Assembly: GCA_964454335.1 (NCBI GenBank)
Contig: CAYVVT010000001.1
Coordinates: 186,001 to 250,000, forward strand
From: CAYVVT01 sp964454335
GTDB taxonomy: Bacteria; Fidelibacterota; UBA8477; JABMPR01
DNA: 64,000 nucleotides
Direction of reading: 5' to 3'
The position numbers and the translations under genes were made by a program. Shown piece by piece: positions 27,196 to 35,490 of this stretch. Every line of letters starts with the position of its first letter. The stretch's first letter is position 1. The notes beneath the pieces were generated by a model. That model was not told the DNA's origin, did not search any database, and saw nothing but the letters and a program-made list of their open reading frames with translations.

Positions 27196-27660
27196 ATGTA
27201 TACACTGATACGTGAACAAGCCCTGCCTGTACCTGTGGAGCGGGTGTGGGCTTTCATCAGCAAGCCTGATAATCTGAACAGGATCACACCTGAGAAAATG
27301 GGATTCGAAGTTCTTTCAGACCTGCCTGAGATCATTTACCCGGGCTTGCTTATCGAGTACCGGATCCGATTACCCTTACTGGGCCTTCGACATTGGACTA
27401 CAGAGATCACACAGATCGTTCCGGGTATAAGCTTTGTAGATGAACAGCGTTTCGGACCCTACAAGTTCTGGCACCACTACCACGAGGTGGAAGCCCGGGG
27501 TGGACAATCCATCATGCGGGATCGGGTCAGCTACATGCTGCCCTTTGGCCCTTTCGGAAGGATGGTCCACGCCGTAAAGGTCAGGGAGATGCTGGAAGAG
27601 ATCTTTACCTACAGGGAACAGACCCTGGCAAAAATATTTGGACAATCGGAGGGCTTGTAG
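27196..27660 (+). CDS. SRPBCC-family protein (ligand-binding START-like fold)
   Basis: A 154-aa protein matching the cell-division inhibitor-like SRPBCC subgroup: VPVERVWAFISKPDNLNRITPEKMGFEVL, followed by strands around EYRIRLPLLGLRHWTTEI and FVDEQRFGPYKFWHHYHEVE, ending with MLPFGPFGRM and a C-terminal helix. A hydrophobic ligand is probable. It begins 2 bp after the permease stop, so the cluster is one transcription unit. Confidence 0.85.
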   Translation: MYTLIREQALPVPVERVWAFISKPDNLNRITPEKMGFEVLSDLPEIIYPGLLIEYRIRLPLLGLRHWTTEITQIVPGISFVDEQRFGPYKFWHHYHEVEARGGQSIMRDRVSYMLPFGPFGRMVHAVKVREMLEEIFTYREQTLAKIFGQSEGL

Positions 27661-27662
27661 GC

Positions 27663-28640
27663 ATGGCCAACGGCGCTGAGTACATTCAGCGTATCAATCG
27701 GGTTCTGGATTATATCGACCGGAATCTGAAAGAGGAGATGAAGCTTGAGGAGCTTGCCCGGGTTGCCCACTTCTCACCTTTTCATTTTCACCGCATCTTC
27801 CACGCCATCCAGGGAGAGACACTGTTTCACTTCATACAGAGGGTCAGGCTGGAACGGGCTGCTTCCCTGTTGGTGGGGAAGACCCACCTGAGTGTCACCG
27901 AGATCTCCATGGATACGGGATTTTCAAATCCGTCAACCTTTGCCCGGGCTTTCCGCGACAAGTTCGATATGAGTGCCAGCGAATGGCGCAACGGCGGTTT
28001 CAAGACCTTCAGCAAGAATCGTCAAACGATGCGCAAGGAAGATCAAGACATCCGCAAGCAGCGGTTAGAACACACCGCCTTCCACTACTATGTTGATCCT
28101 CGAACAGGCAATCAGAAATGGAGGAACAACATGAAAGATGCCGGAAAAACGCTGGATGTTGAAGTCGAAGTACAGGACATGCCGGAATGGACCGTGGCCT
28201 ATGTGCGGCACACTGGCCCTTATGCCGGAGACGAACAGCTATTCGGACAGCTCATTGGCAGGTTGATGCAGTGGGCTGGCCCCCGCAACCTGATCAAACC
28301 AAACGAATCCCACATGCTTTTCGTTTACCATGATGACCCGGAAATCACCGAGGAATCAAAACTGCGCACCAGTGTCTGTCTCACAGTTCCCGAGGACACC
28401 GAGGTGAGTGGCGAGGTCGGGAAAATGACCATTGATGGTGGTAAGTATGCCGTGGGGCATTTCCGTCTCAGCGGAGATGAGTATGGCGCGGCCTGGGATA
28501 CGATCTATGGCGGTTGGCTGCCCAACAGTGGCTATCAACCAGATGATCGGCTTCCGTATGAAATGGCATTAAACGACCCGGAGAAGGATCCGGAAGGGAA
28601 GCACGAGGTCAATATCTGCATCCCGGTTAAACCACTATAG
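27663..28640 (+). CDS. AraC-family regulator with GyrI-like effector domain
   Basis: A 325-aa regulator of the Rob/MarA type. Residues 8-108 are two HTH motifs (EEMKLEELARVAHFSPFHFHRIFHAIQGET and LSVTEISMDTGFSNPSTFARAFRDKFDMSASEWR). Residues about 160-323 form a GyrI-like/SOUL-type effector domain (VAYVRHTGPYAGDEQLFGQL; GEVGKMTIDGGKYAVGHFRLSGDEYGAAW). Such proteins sense small, often cationic or aromatic, molecules. It follows the SRPBCC gene by 2 bp and probably controls the cluster. Confidence 0.9.
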   Translation: MANGAEYIQRINRVLDYIDRNLKEEMKLEELARVAHFSPFHFHRIFHAIQGETLFHFIQRVRLERAASLLVGKTHLSVTEISMDTGFSNPSTFARAFRDKFDMSASEWRNGGFKTFSKNRQTMRKEDQDIRKQRLEHTAFHYYVDPRTGNQKWRNNMKDAGKTLDVEVEVQDMPEWTVAYVRHTGPYAGDEQLFGQLIGRLMQWAGPRNLIKPNESHMLFVYHDDPEITEESKLRTSVCLTVPEDTEVSGEVGKMTIDGGKYAVGHFRLSGDEYGAAWDTIYGGWLPNSGYQPDDRLPYEMALNDPEKDPEGKHEVNICIPVKPL

Positions 28641-28648
28641 ACATCTTC

Positions 28649-28681
28649 AACTCTCCGAGAGTTTCAAACTCTCGGAGAGTT
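28649..28681. terminator. Long hairpin terminator between convergent genes
   Basis: AACTCTCCGAGAGTTT and its exact reverse complement, 16 bp each, separated by a single base. It lies between the AraC-type gene and the convergent lipoprotein gene. There is no strong T-run, so it may act as a bidirectional terminator or RNA-stabilising hairpin. Confidence 0.65.
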
Positions 28682-28691
28682 CGTCTTAGAC

Positions 28692-29366
28692 CTAATCCTC
28701 AGTCAAAATTCCTTCCTGCTCGATCTGCCGGAACACGTCGTGCAGGAATTCGACGTAGATCTCCTCGGTCTTGCGTTTCTCCGTATGGAAAGGATAGAGC
28801 GGGAATAACAGAGCTTCCACCCATTTGGTGGTCCTGGCACTGCGGGAATAGCTTTTCTTGAGCCGATCGTCAATCCCATAAATGTCCACGTTCAGATGAT
28901 AATCGTGACTGAAGGGCATAGGAACCAGGGTCAGGGTGATGACCGATCCGATGGTCCCCAGAAAATACTTCGCAAATGACTTCTCCTTGCGGAATTCCAT
29001 GACGATACGCAGTTCATGGCTGGCCATGAGAGAATCCTTTAGCGCAATCCGTTTGGGATCGGACATATCGTTAGAGAATTCAGTGTAAGCGGCGTATTTC
29101 CGCAGATTTGAGAATTCCCGGGTGGCATCCAGCAGAATGTCGTTGTAACCATCCATGATCTGCCAGTGATTCTGTAGTTTCGGAATGGCATCCAATCCCA
29201 GAGTCTGTACCAGGTGCCGATTGACAAACAGCACGTCCACCGGTTCAGCACCTACGGATTTCCGGGCTTCCAGCCCGCTGGCACCTTCCATCTCGGAGCG
29301 GAAAGTAGCACAGCCGAATATGAGCAGAACAGTGATGATCAATGAGATGACAATTCGTGTGTTCAT
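28692..29366 (-). CDS. Hypothetical lipoprotein
   Basis: Not recognised. A 224-aa lipoprotein (lipobox LIFGC). The mature part mixes helices and strands; EPVDVLFVNRHLVQTLGLDAIPKL and MEFRKEKSFAKYFLGTIGSVITLTLVPMPF are distinctive, and the ending EEIYVEFLHDVFRQIEQE is helical. A hydrophobic stretch GTIGSVITLTLVPMPF may be a buried strand. It overlaps the stop of the upstream membrane protein gene by 4 bp. Confidence 0.7.
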   Translation of the reverse strand: MNTRIVISLIITVLLIFGCATFRSEMEGASGLEARKSVGAEPVDVLFVNRHLVQTLGLDAIPKLQNHWQIMDGYNDILLDATREFSNLRKYAAYTEFSNDMSDPKRIALKDSLMASHELRIVMEFRKEKSFAKYFLGTIGSVITLTLVPMPFSHDYHLNVDIYGIDDRLKKSYSRSARTTKWVEALLFPLYPFHTEKRKTEEIYVEFLHDVFRQIEQEGILTED

Positions 29367-30103
29367 GACATTTCCCCCTGCGATGAAGGCTCTTCAACCG
29401 CTTCATTTTCCGTTTTTTTTAGTAACAGCAGGCCACTGGTAAACAGAGGTCCGAAAAAGAGGACGATAACATGACCGCGCCCCTTGGCCAGTGGATCAGG
29501 ACCGAAGATCTTGTACAGGTCGAACATGAAGAAGAAGCTGATTGCAGCCAGGATCAGTAGAATACCTGCAAGCCGGGGCCAGCGGGTAGCAGTCCAGGCC
29601 AACAGAAAAAATGGAACGGCCAATAAGGTCTGCATGAACAGGGCAACGATATCCGTCAGATTTCCCAGTATGTTGAAAAGAGCCCAGAAAACACCGAAGG
29701 CTATTAGGATACGGGTAACGGTGCGGGCGGGTCCCCAGTAATCCAGCAGGGATGAGAAGAACCAGGTGAACCACAGTATGACCAGGAAGAGTTCGAGAAT
29801 GACATCAGCCTCTTCCAGAATGCTTTCTGTGGAACGGTAATAGGCCACCAGAAAAAATGACAACAGGCCGGCCACCAGAAATGCGTGGTAACCTGCCTTT
29901 CGGGAAGCCCGTCGCTGAAATTCATCCTGGTCATTGAGCAACCCCATCTCCCGCAGTATGCCCGGTCCGAAAGTGCCCAGTGCCGCGAGAGCTATGAAAG
30001 CCCAGTCAACGGCTGTGAGTACAAAGCTGAGTATTACCAGTGCAAATCCAACCAGGGTGCCCCAGGCTGGTTGCCAGCCGATCCACTTCCAGATCCTATC
30101 CAT
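29363..30103 (-). CDS. Multi-TM membrane protein paired with XRE regulator
   Basis: A 246-aa protein with seven predicted TM helices. The region LLNDQDEFQRRASRKAGYHAFLV resembles the conserved loop of small membrane proteins that follow YozG-like XRE regulators (DUF2178/DUF3796-like). It overlaps the regulator gene by 8 bp. Function is unknown; a membrane-stress or transporter-like role is possible. Confidence 0.72.
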   Translation of the reverse strand: MDRIWKWIGWQPAWGTLVGFALVILSFVLTAVDWAFIALAALGTFGPGILREMGLLNDQDEFQRRASRKAGYHAFLVAGLLSFFLVAYYRSTESILEEADVILELFLVILWFTWFFSSLLDYWGPARTVTRILIAFGVFWALFNILGNLTDIVALFMQTLLAVPFFLLAWTATRWPRLAGILLILAAISFFFMFDLYKIFGPDPLAKGRGHVIVLFFGPLFTSGLLLLKKTENEAVEEPSSQGEMS

Positions 30104-30323
30104 TGAGGTCTCCCTTCAGCTCAAATAATTCTTCTACGGTGGTTTCAAGCACTTCGGCCATTCTCAAGGCCAGGGCCACGGAGGGCGTGTAGCGGCCCTT
30201 TTCGATGGAAAGAATGGTCTGGCGGGTAACACCTATACTGGTGGCCAGTTGCTCTTGGGTCATATCACCGGCCCTTAAGCGATAGAGTTTGACCTGATTG
30301 CTTATTTCATGACGAGTCTTCAT
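30096..30323 (-). CDS. Small XRE/Cro-family regulator, YozG-like
   Basis: A 75-aa protein that is almost entirely a helix-turn-helix: QVKLYRLRAGDMTQEQLATSIGVTRQTILSIEKGRYTPSVALALRMAEVL. The frame also allows an ATG 27 bp upstream. Upstream DNA is AT-rich with TGACA/TGTCA arms at 30353-30377, a possible operator or promoter. It heads an operon with a membrane protein and a lipoprotein and probably autoregulates it. Confidence 0.87.
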   Translation of the reverse strand: MKTRHEISNQVKLYRLRAGDMTQEQLATSIGVTRQTILSIEKGRYTPSVALALRMAEVLETTVEELFELKGDLNG

Positions 30324-30585
30324 GGTGACAATGTATAATAAACTGTACATAATGACAAGTTTATTTTACATGTGTCAAATCCGACACTGCCAGGATGGAC
30401 TGTATTTCTGAGAATCTAGAGGTGGACAATTCTCGCATGGTTCAGGCAGACAGGTCGTCAAACTTACCCAATTGAGTCTCACTTTCCCCAAGTCTCCGCT
30501 ATCATCACCTTGACCACACTCCTATATTTGTCCACTTTTTTCTGCGGGTTCATGGGGAGCCGGCAGCAGCAAATGGGAATTGACG

Positions 30586-33249
30586 ATGACTGCAGAACTG
30601 AGCAAACGCTACGACGCCTCCCGGATCGAGGACAAATGGTACCAGCATTGGCTGGACCAGAACTACTTCCATTCGGAACCGGATCCTGACAAGGAACCCT
30701 ATACCATCGTCATACCACCACCCAATGTGACTGGAATCCTGACCCTGGGGCACGTGCTCAACAACACTATGCAGGATATCCTGATCCGCTGGCGCCGGAT
30801 GCAGGGACGTGAGGCCTGTTGGATCCCCGGAACCGATCACGCCTCCATCGCCACCGAGACGAAGGTGGTGAACATGCTGCGGGAAAAGGGTCACAGTAAA
30901 CATGAGTTGGGACGAGACAAGTTTCTGGAACATGCCTGGGAGTGGCGGCAGAAATATGGCGGCATCATCATTGAACAGTTGAAGAAGCTGGGCGCTTCCT
31001 GTGATTGGGAACGTGAACGATTCACCATGGATGATGGTTACTATCGTGCTGTCCTGGAGGCCTTTGTCCACCTGTATGAAAAAGGGTATATCTATCGTGG
31101 CACCCGCCTGGTCAACTGGTGTCCGGCCACCAAATCGGCCATTTCCGATGAAGAGGTGATCTACCAGGAACGCAAATCCCATCTCTGGTATTTCAGGTAT
31201 CCCATCAAGGATTCAGAGGAATATCTGGTGGTAGCAACCACGCGTCCGGAAACCATGCTGGGAGATACCGGTGTCGCTATTCACCCAGAGGATGAGCGTT
31301 ATCGGCACCTCATTGGTAAGTCCGTAATTCTGCCGCTGGTCGGTCGTGAGATCCCGGTCTTTGCTGATGAATATGTGGACAAGGAATTTGGAACGGGCTG
31401 TGTCAAAGTGACACCCTCTCACGATCCCAACGACTGGGAAATGGGTGAACGGCACGACCTGGAGTTCATCAATATTCTCAACGAAGATGCCACCCTGAAC
31501 GAAAATGCTCCTTCTGCTTTCGTGGGAATGGATCGCTTCGAAGCTCGTGAAGCTGTGATCGAACAATTACAGGAAGGCGGCTTCCTGGAGAAGATCGAAG
31601 ATTATCTGCATAAGGTGGGCTACTCCGAGCGAGGCCATGTGCCCATCGAGCCTTATGCCTCAGAGCAGTGGTTCATGAGGATGGATGAATTGATCAAACC
31701 GGCTCTCACGGCGGTGCGCGACGGAAAGATCCATCTCCATCCCGAACACTGGACCAAGACCTATGAACACTGGATGACCAACATCAGGGATTGGTGCATC
31801 AGCCGTCAGCTCTGGTGGGGTCATCGCATTCCAGTGTACACCTGCGAGGACTGCAACGAAATGATGGTCCAGGTGGAGACTCCGGAGGCATGCTCCGCCT
31901 GTGGGTCCACCGGGCTCAGTCAGGATGAGGATGTGCTGGATACCTGGGCGAGTTCATGGCTCTGGCCCTTTGCGGTGCATGCCTGGCCGGAGAAGGATCG
32001 AGACCTGGATTACTATTATCCCACAAATGACCTGGTCACCGGTCCCGATATCATTTTCTTCTGGGTTGCCCGCATGATCATGGCCGGTTATGAGTTTATG
32101 GGTGACATCCCCTTTGAGAATGTCTATTTCACCAGCATCATTCGTGATTCTCAGGGCCGTAAGATGTCCAAGTCACTGGGGAATTCACCGGACCCCTTGG
32201 ATCTTATCGCCAAATACGGGGCGGACACCCTGCGTTACGGAGTCATGCTTATCGCCCCCAAAGGTCAGGACATCCTGTATTCCGAAGAACGGCTTGAAGT
32301 GGCCAGGAACTTCATGAACAAGGTCTGGAATGCCAGCCGCTTTGTCCTGATGAACAAGGATTTCGACCTTAGCCCGGAAGACCTGGATCCCGATCAGTGG
32401 CAGGATCTAGAACTGGCCGACCACTGGATCCTGCACCGTATGAATGCCAGTATCGAACGCATCACGACATTGCTGGACCGCTTCTCATTTGATGAGACCG
32501 CCCGGGCGATCTGGGATTTTGTCTGGGGCGATTACTGTGACTGGTACATCGAGATGATCAAGAATCGCCTTTATGATGGCAGCCCAGAACAGAAACGAAC
32601 CGCCATGTCTGTTGCCATCTATGTCCTGAGGAACATCATGAAATTGCTGCATCCCTACGCTCCCTTCATTTCCGAGGAGATCTGGCAGCAGGTAAAGCTT
32701 CCGGAAGAGCCAGACCTGGTGGTTGCCGGCTGGCCCCTTCCGGACAAGCGCTTTGTGAATGATCCCGCCTCGGGCCAGACCAGGTTCATTCAGAAAGTGG
32801 TCACTGCCATTCGCACCATCCGCTCGGAGATGAACGTGCCCCCGGGACAGCAGATCAATGTTCTGGCCAGGATCCACGATGACGCACAGACAGAGGTTCT
32901 GACAATGGGCGCGGATTATATCCGCAAGCTCACACGTGCTGCAGAACTAAGTTGTGGTCCGGATGTGGCGAAACCGCCATTCTCAGCCACCGCCATGGTT
33001 GAGAAGCTGGAGATCTTTGTCCCCCTTGAGGGTATTATTGACATCCAGAAGGAGATGGACCGTCTCGAAAAGGAGATTGCCACCACCGAAGGCCTGTTAA
33101 AGGCTGTCGAGGCTAAGCTCTCAAACAAGAATTTCGTCGAGCGTGCCCCGGAACAGATCGTTGCCAGGGAAAAGGATAAATTAGAGCACTACCAACACTC
33201 TCTGGAAAAACTGAACGAGAACCTGGCGACGATCAAGGCCCTTGGGTAA
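30586..33249 (+). CDS. valS: Valyl-tRNA synthetase
   Basis: An 887-aa class I aminoacyl-tRNA synthetase that charges tRNA-Val. PPNVTGILTLGHVLN carries the HIGH motif (LGHV, about residue 55). CP1 editing region about 200-350, with TTRPETMLGDTGVAIHPEDERY and GTGCVKVTPSHDPNDWEMG. KMSKS motif in GRKMSKSLGNSPDPLD (about 525-540). A C-terminal coiled coil (IQKEMDRLEKEIATTE) binds tRNA. Length is standard. ATG 30586 is preferred over the in-frame TTG at 30580. No T-box was recognised in the 260-bp upstream region. Confidence 0.97.
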   Translation: MTAELSKRYDASRIEDKWYQHWLDQNYFHSEPDPDKEPYTIVIPPPNVTGILTLGHVLNNTMQDILIRWRRMQGREACWIPGTDHASIATETKVVNMLREKGHSKHELGRDKFLEHAWEWRQKYGGIIIEQLKKLGASCDWERERFTMDDGYYRAVLEAFVHLYEKGYIYRGTRLVNWCPATKSAISDEEVIYQERKSHLWYFRYPIKDSEEYLVVATTRPETMLGDTGVAIHPEDERYRHLIGKSVILPLVGREIPVFADEYVDKEFGTGCVKVTPSHDPNDWEMGERHDLEFINILNEDATLNENAPSAFVGMDRFEAREAVIEQLQEGGFLEKIEDYLHKVGYSERGHVPIEPYASEQWFMRMDELIKPALTAVRDGKIHLHPEHWTKTYEHWMTNIRDWCISRQLWWGHRIPVYTCEDCNEMMVQVETPEACSACGSTGLSQDEDVLDTWASSWLWPFAVHAWPEKDRDLDYYYPTNDLVTGPDIIFFWVARMIMAGYEFMGDIPFENVYFTSIIRDSQGRKMSKSLGNSPDPLDLIAKYGADTLRYGVMLIAPKGQDILYSEERLEVARNFMNKVWNASRFVLMNKDFDLSPEDLDPDQWQDLELADHWILHRMNASIERITTLLDRFSFDETARAIWDFVWGDYCDWYIEMIKNRLYDGSPEQKRTAMSVAIYVLRNIMKLLHPYAPFISEEIWQQVKLPEEPDLVVAGWPLPDKRFVNDPASGQTRFIQKVVTAIRTIRSEMNVPPGQQINVLARIHDDAQTEVLTMGADYIRKLTRAAELSCGPDVAKPPFSATAMVEKLEIFVPLEGIIDIQKEMDRLEKEIATTEGLLKAVEAKLSNKNFVERAPEQIVAREKDKLEHYQHSLEKLNENLATIKALG

Positions 33250-33305
33250 TCTCAGCTTAAGGGATAACTCGAACCAGTTCCGACCGTAACACACCTATTG
33301 AGTCT

Positions 33306-33343
33306 GTCATCCTGAGTAAGCGCGCAGCGCTGTATCGAAGGAT
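33306..33343 (+). repeat. REP-like palindromic repeat, copy 1
   Basis: A 38-bp element beginning GTCATCCTGAGTA and ending TATCGAAGGAT. Outer arms ATCCT/AGGAT and inner arms AGCGC/GCGCT (3-nt GCA loop) can form a nested hairpin. Copy 3 is identical except in the loop. It ends 16 bp before the ATG of the GIY-YIG gene, so it forms part of its 5' untranslated region. Confidence 0.85.
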
Positions 33344-33359
33344 AGAACAACATCGAATC

Positions 33360-33662
33360 ATGCGTACCGGTCACGTTTACATCCTGAAATGTTCTGATGG
33401 CTCATTCTACGTTGGTGTCACAAATGACGTGATGCACCGTGTATCTCAGCATCAGAATGGAGAAACAAAAGGGTATACCCATACACGTCGACCTGTAAAA
33501 CTTGTATGGGATTCAGGTGAGATCCCTATCCTTGACGCTATTGCCCTTGAGAAACAGATCAAAGGGTGGCGGAGAGACAAGAAAATTGCCTTGATCAATA
33601 ATGAATGGGAAAGACTGCCGGAACTCGCCCAACCATACTGGAAAAGGGTAGGAAAGGAATAA
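33360..33662 (+). CDS. GIY-YIG endonuclease-domain protein
   Basis: A 100-aa single-domain protein of the YhbQ/UPF0213 type. The GIY-YIG core is HVYILKCSDGSFYVGVTNDVMHRVSQH (Tyr residues and Arg in RVSQH), then THTRRPVKLVWD and the Glu-bearing helix ALEKQIKGWRRDKK. The fold cleaves one DNA strand, leaving a hydroxyl. It is flanked directly by inverted copies of a palindromic repeat, which suggests a role in recognising or mobilising them, by analogy with the RAYT/REP system. That role is inference. Confidence 0.9.
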   Translation: MRTGHVYILKCSDGSFYVGVTNDVMHRVSQHQNGETKGYTHTRRPVKLVWDSGEIPILDAIALEKQIKGWRRDKKIALINNEWERLPELAQPYWKRVGKE

Positions 33663-33685
33663 TCTGAAGGACTCAGTTTAGGAAC

Positions 33686-33728
33686 CCTTCGATACGTCCT
33701 CGACCCTGTCTCGGTCTACTCAGGGTGA
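33686..33728 (-). repeat. REP-like palindromic repeat, copy 2 (inverted)
   Basis: Reads in reverse as GTCACCCTGAGTA, then an inner stem GACC-N7-GGTC, then TATCGAAGG. The flanks match the other copies while the inner stem differs. It begins 23 bp after the GIY-YIG stop, opposite in orientation to copy 1, so the gene is enclosed by inverted repeats. Confidence 0.8.
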
Positions 33729-33760
33729 CTGACCGACGCTATGTCAATGTACATCAACCT

Positions 33761-33798
33761 GTCATCCTGAGTAAGCGCCTTGCGCTGTATCGAAGGAT
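33761..33798 (+). repeat. REP-like palindromic repeat, copy 3
   Basis: 38 bp, the same as copy 1 except for loop CTT in place of GCA between arms AGCGC and GCGCT. Only the loop varies while the arms are kept, as expected if the hairpin is what is selected. With copy 2 it forms a head-to-head pair 32 bp apart, like a REPIN. The rest of the roughly 310-bp gap before the next gene shows nothing else recognisable. Confidence 0.85.
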
Positions 33799-33976
33799 AT
33801 CAGGAATTCTTATACCCCGAGCGATCACCGGAGGGCCGGGCTATGGATCCGCGGCCATTGAATCGCTGAACCTTCTGTAAATAATCGAGCCGATCAAAAC
33901 GTATCTTAACTAGATTTTGATACTGGTGATCCCTGAGTGGATCCATCGTTCAAGTTCAATCGAAAGGCGGAATACA

Positions 33977-35320
33977 ATGTTTAAGAAAGCTATCATGATC
34001 GCCGGATCACTTGGAATAGCCACACTGAGTGCCCAGATCCAGCTCACGGTGTACAACCACGGGGAAGCCCTGGTCAAAGAACAGTTCAAGACACAGCTCA
34101 GAGCTGGAGAGACCACGCTGTCGCGAGAGGACGTCGCTGGATCCATCATACCGGCATCCGTCAAACTCAGCGGTGGCGATCAGGTGCAGATCATCGAACA
34201 GAATTATCAGTATGATCTGGTTAGCCAGAATCAATTATTGAAGAAGTACCTCGGTGCTGAGGTCACAGTCATTCAACAGAATGGCGACAAGCTGATCGGA
34301 TCCCTGCTCAGCTATGACAACCAGACCCTGGTGGTCAACAGCAGATCTGGAACCGAGATCATCCAGCGGGATTTCGTTGGCAGTATCCGTTGTCCGGTAC
34401 CGCAGGAGAAGCTGTATACCCGCCCAACCCTGGAGTGGCGGATGAATGTGGGTTCTGCTGGAACCTACCCCATGGAACTATCCTATCTCACAACTGGTGT
34501 CAGTTGGAAGGCCGAGTATGTTGCAGTTCTGTCTGCCGATGACCGTGTGTTGAATCTCAGCTCCTGGATCGATCTGAATAACCGCTCCGGCGCAGCCTAT
34601 GAAAACGCGAAATTGAAGCTGGTGGCAGGAGAACTCCATCGCGCCCGAAAACCCCGGGATGATATGCGGGGTGAGCGAATGGCACTGGCCTACGAGGCCA
34701 AGAGGGGTCCTGTTGTACAGGAACGGGAATTCTTCGAGTATCATCTCTATGAGATCCAGTATCCGGTGACAGTGAGAGACAAGGAGCAGAAACAGGTGCA
34801 ATGGCTCAACCCGAAGGATCTCCAGGCCCAGAAGCGTTTCATCTTCGAAAGAGGGCAAGGCGAGTTCAAGAACGTATCCGTCAAGGTACGATTCAAGAAT
34901 GACAAAGAATCAGGCACAGGTCTGCCTTTGCCAGCCGGGACGGTGCGTATGTTCAAACGCGATGTGGACGGTGCCATAGAGCTCATCGGCGAGGACTGGC
35001 TGGGTCACACCTCAAAGGATGACGAGGTGCTGCTGTCGGTGGGCGAAGCGTTTGATGTCAAAGGCAAGCGAGAGGTCCTTGATCGTCGTACCAAGAGTAC
35101 CAAGTATCGTGAAGAGGACATAAGGTTGACCATCGCCAATCGCAAGGACGAGGCGGTGGAAGTGGATATCATCGAGCACATGGGCTGGAGCAACTGGCAG
35201 ATCAAGGACAGTACGCAAAAGCATGAGAAACTGGATGCGCGCCGTGCTCAGTTCACGGTGAAGGTCCCTGCCAATTCTGAAAAGGTGATCACGTACACCT
35301 ATTTCCAGACATACAGATAG
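33977..35320 (+). CDS. Secreted DUF4139-domain protein
   Basis: A 447-aa protein with signal peptide (AIMIAGSLGIATLSAQ). DUF4139 occupies about 165-447: LSYLTTGVSWKAEYVAVLSADD, LSSWIDLNNRSGAAYENAKLKLVAGE, GTGLPLPAGTVRMFKRD and VTYTYFQTYR-like ending. The family is beta-rich and found in extracellular or periplasmic proteins of unknown function, sometimes described as mucoidy-inhibitor-like. AAAGGCGG precedes the ATG; a longer frame begins 20 codons earlier without a signal peptide. A polar linker is present around residues 220-260. Confidence 0.85.
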   Translation: MFKKAIMIAGSLGIATLSAQIQLTVYNHGEALVKEQFKTQLRAGETTLSREDVAGSIIPASVKLSGGDQVQIIEQNYQYDLVSQNQLLKKYLGAEVTVIQQNGDKLIGSLLSYDNQTLVVNSRSGTEIIQRDFVGSIRCPVPQEKLYTRPTLEWRMNVGSAGTYPMELSYLTTGVSWKAEYVAVLSADDRVLNLSSWIDLNNRSGAAYENAKLKLVAGELHRARKPRDDMRGERMALAYEAKRGPVVQEREFFEYHLYEIQYPVTVRDKEQKQVQWLNPKDLQAQKRFIFERGQGEFKNVSVKVRFKNDKESGTGLPLPAGTVRMFKRDVDGAIELIGEDWLGHTSKDDEVLLSVGEAFDVKGKREVLDRRTKSTKYREEDIRLTIANRKDEAVEVDIIEHMGWSNWQIKDSTQKHEKLDARRAQFTVKVPANSEKVITYTYFQTYR

Positions 35321-35350
35321 AAAACAGGTCATCCTCACCCTGTTCAAAAG

Positions 35351-35407
35351 CCCCGGCCTTCCGACCTTCGCTCTTTGAGCTTTGGCCCGGCATGCAGGCC
35401 GGGGTTT
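35351..35407 (+). terminator. Probable terminator of DUF4139 gene
   Basis: Stem CCCCGGCCT/AGGCCGGGG (9 bp, G+C rich) with a long 36-nt loop, followed by TTTATT. It lies just downstream of the DUF4139 stop on the plus strand. Confidence 0.5.
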
Positions 35408-35438
35408 ATTCGCCTCCAGGAAAACCGTATTGTTGCGC

Positions 35439-35463
35439 AAAAAAACCCGGATCAAAATCCCGG
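35439..35463 (-). terminator. Intrinsic terminator of deiminase gene
   Basis: On the minus strand, CCCGG-GATTTTGAT-CCGGG followed by seven T. It lies about 30 bp past the stop of the deiminase-dockerin gene and is a standard rho-independent terminator. Confidence 0.75.
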
Positions 35464-35490
35464 GCTAAAGACATGATGTTAAAAAAGGAT

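Noticed and set aside
30361..30585. T-box riboswitch before valS
   Set aside because: No specifier-loop arrangement, T-box NCCA-binding bulge or terminator was recognised.
33306..33798. CRISPR array or rRNA/tRNA cluster at the GIY-YIG repeats
   Set aside because: Only three copies in mixed orientation with unequal spacing, and no cas genes.
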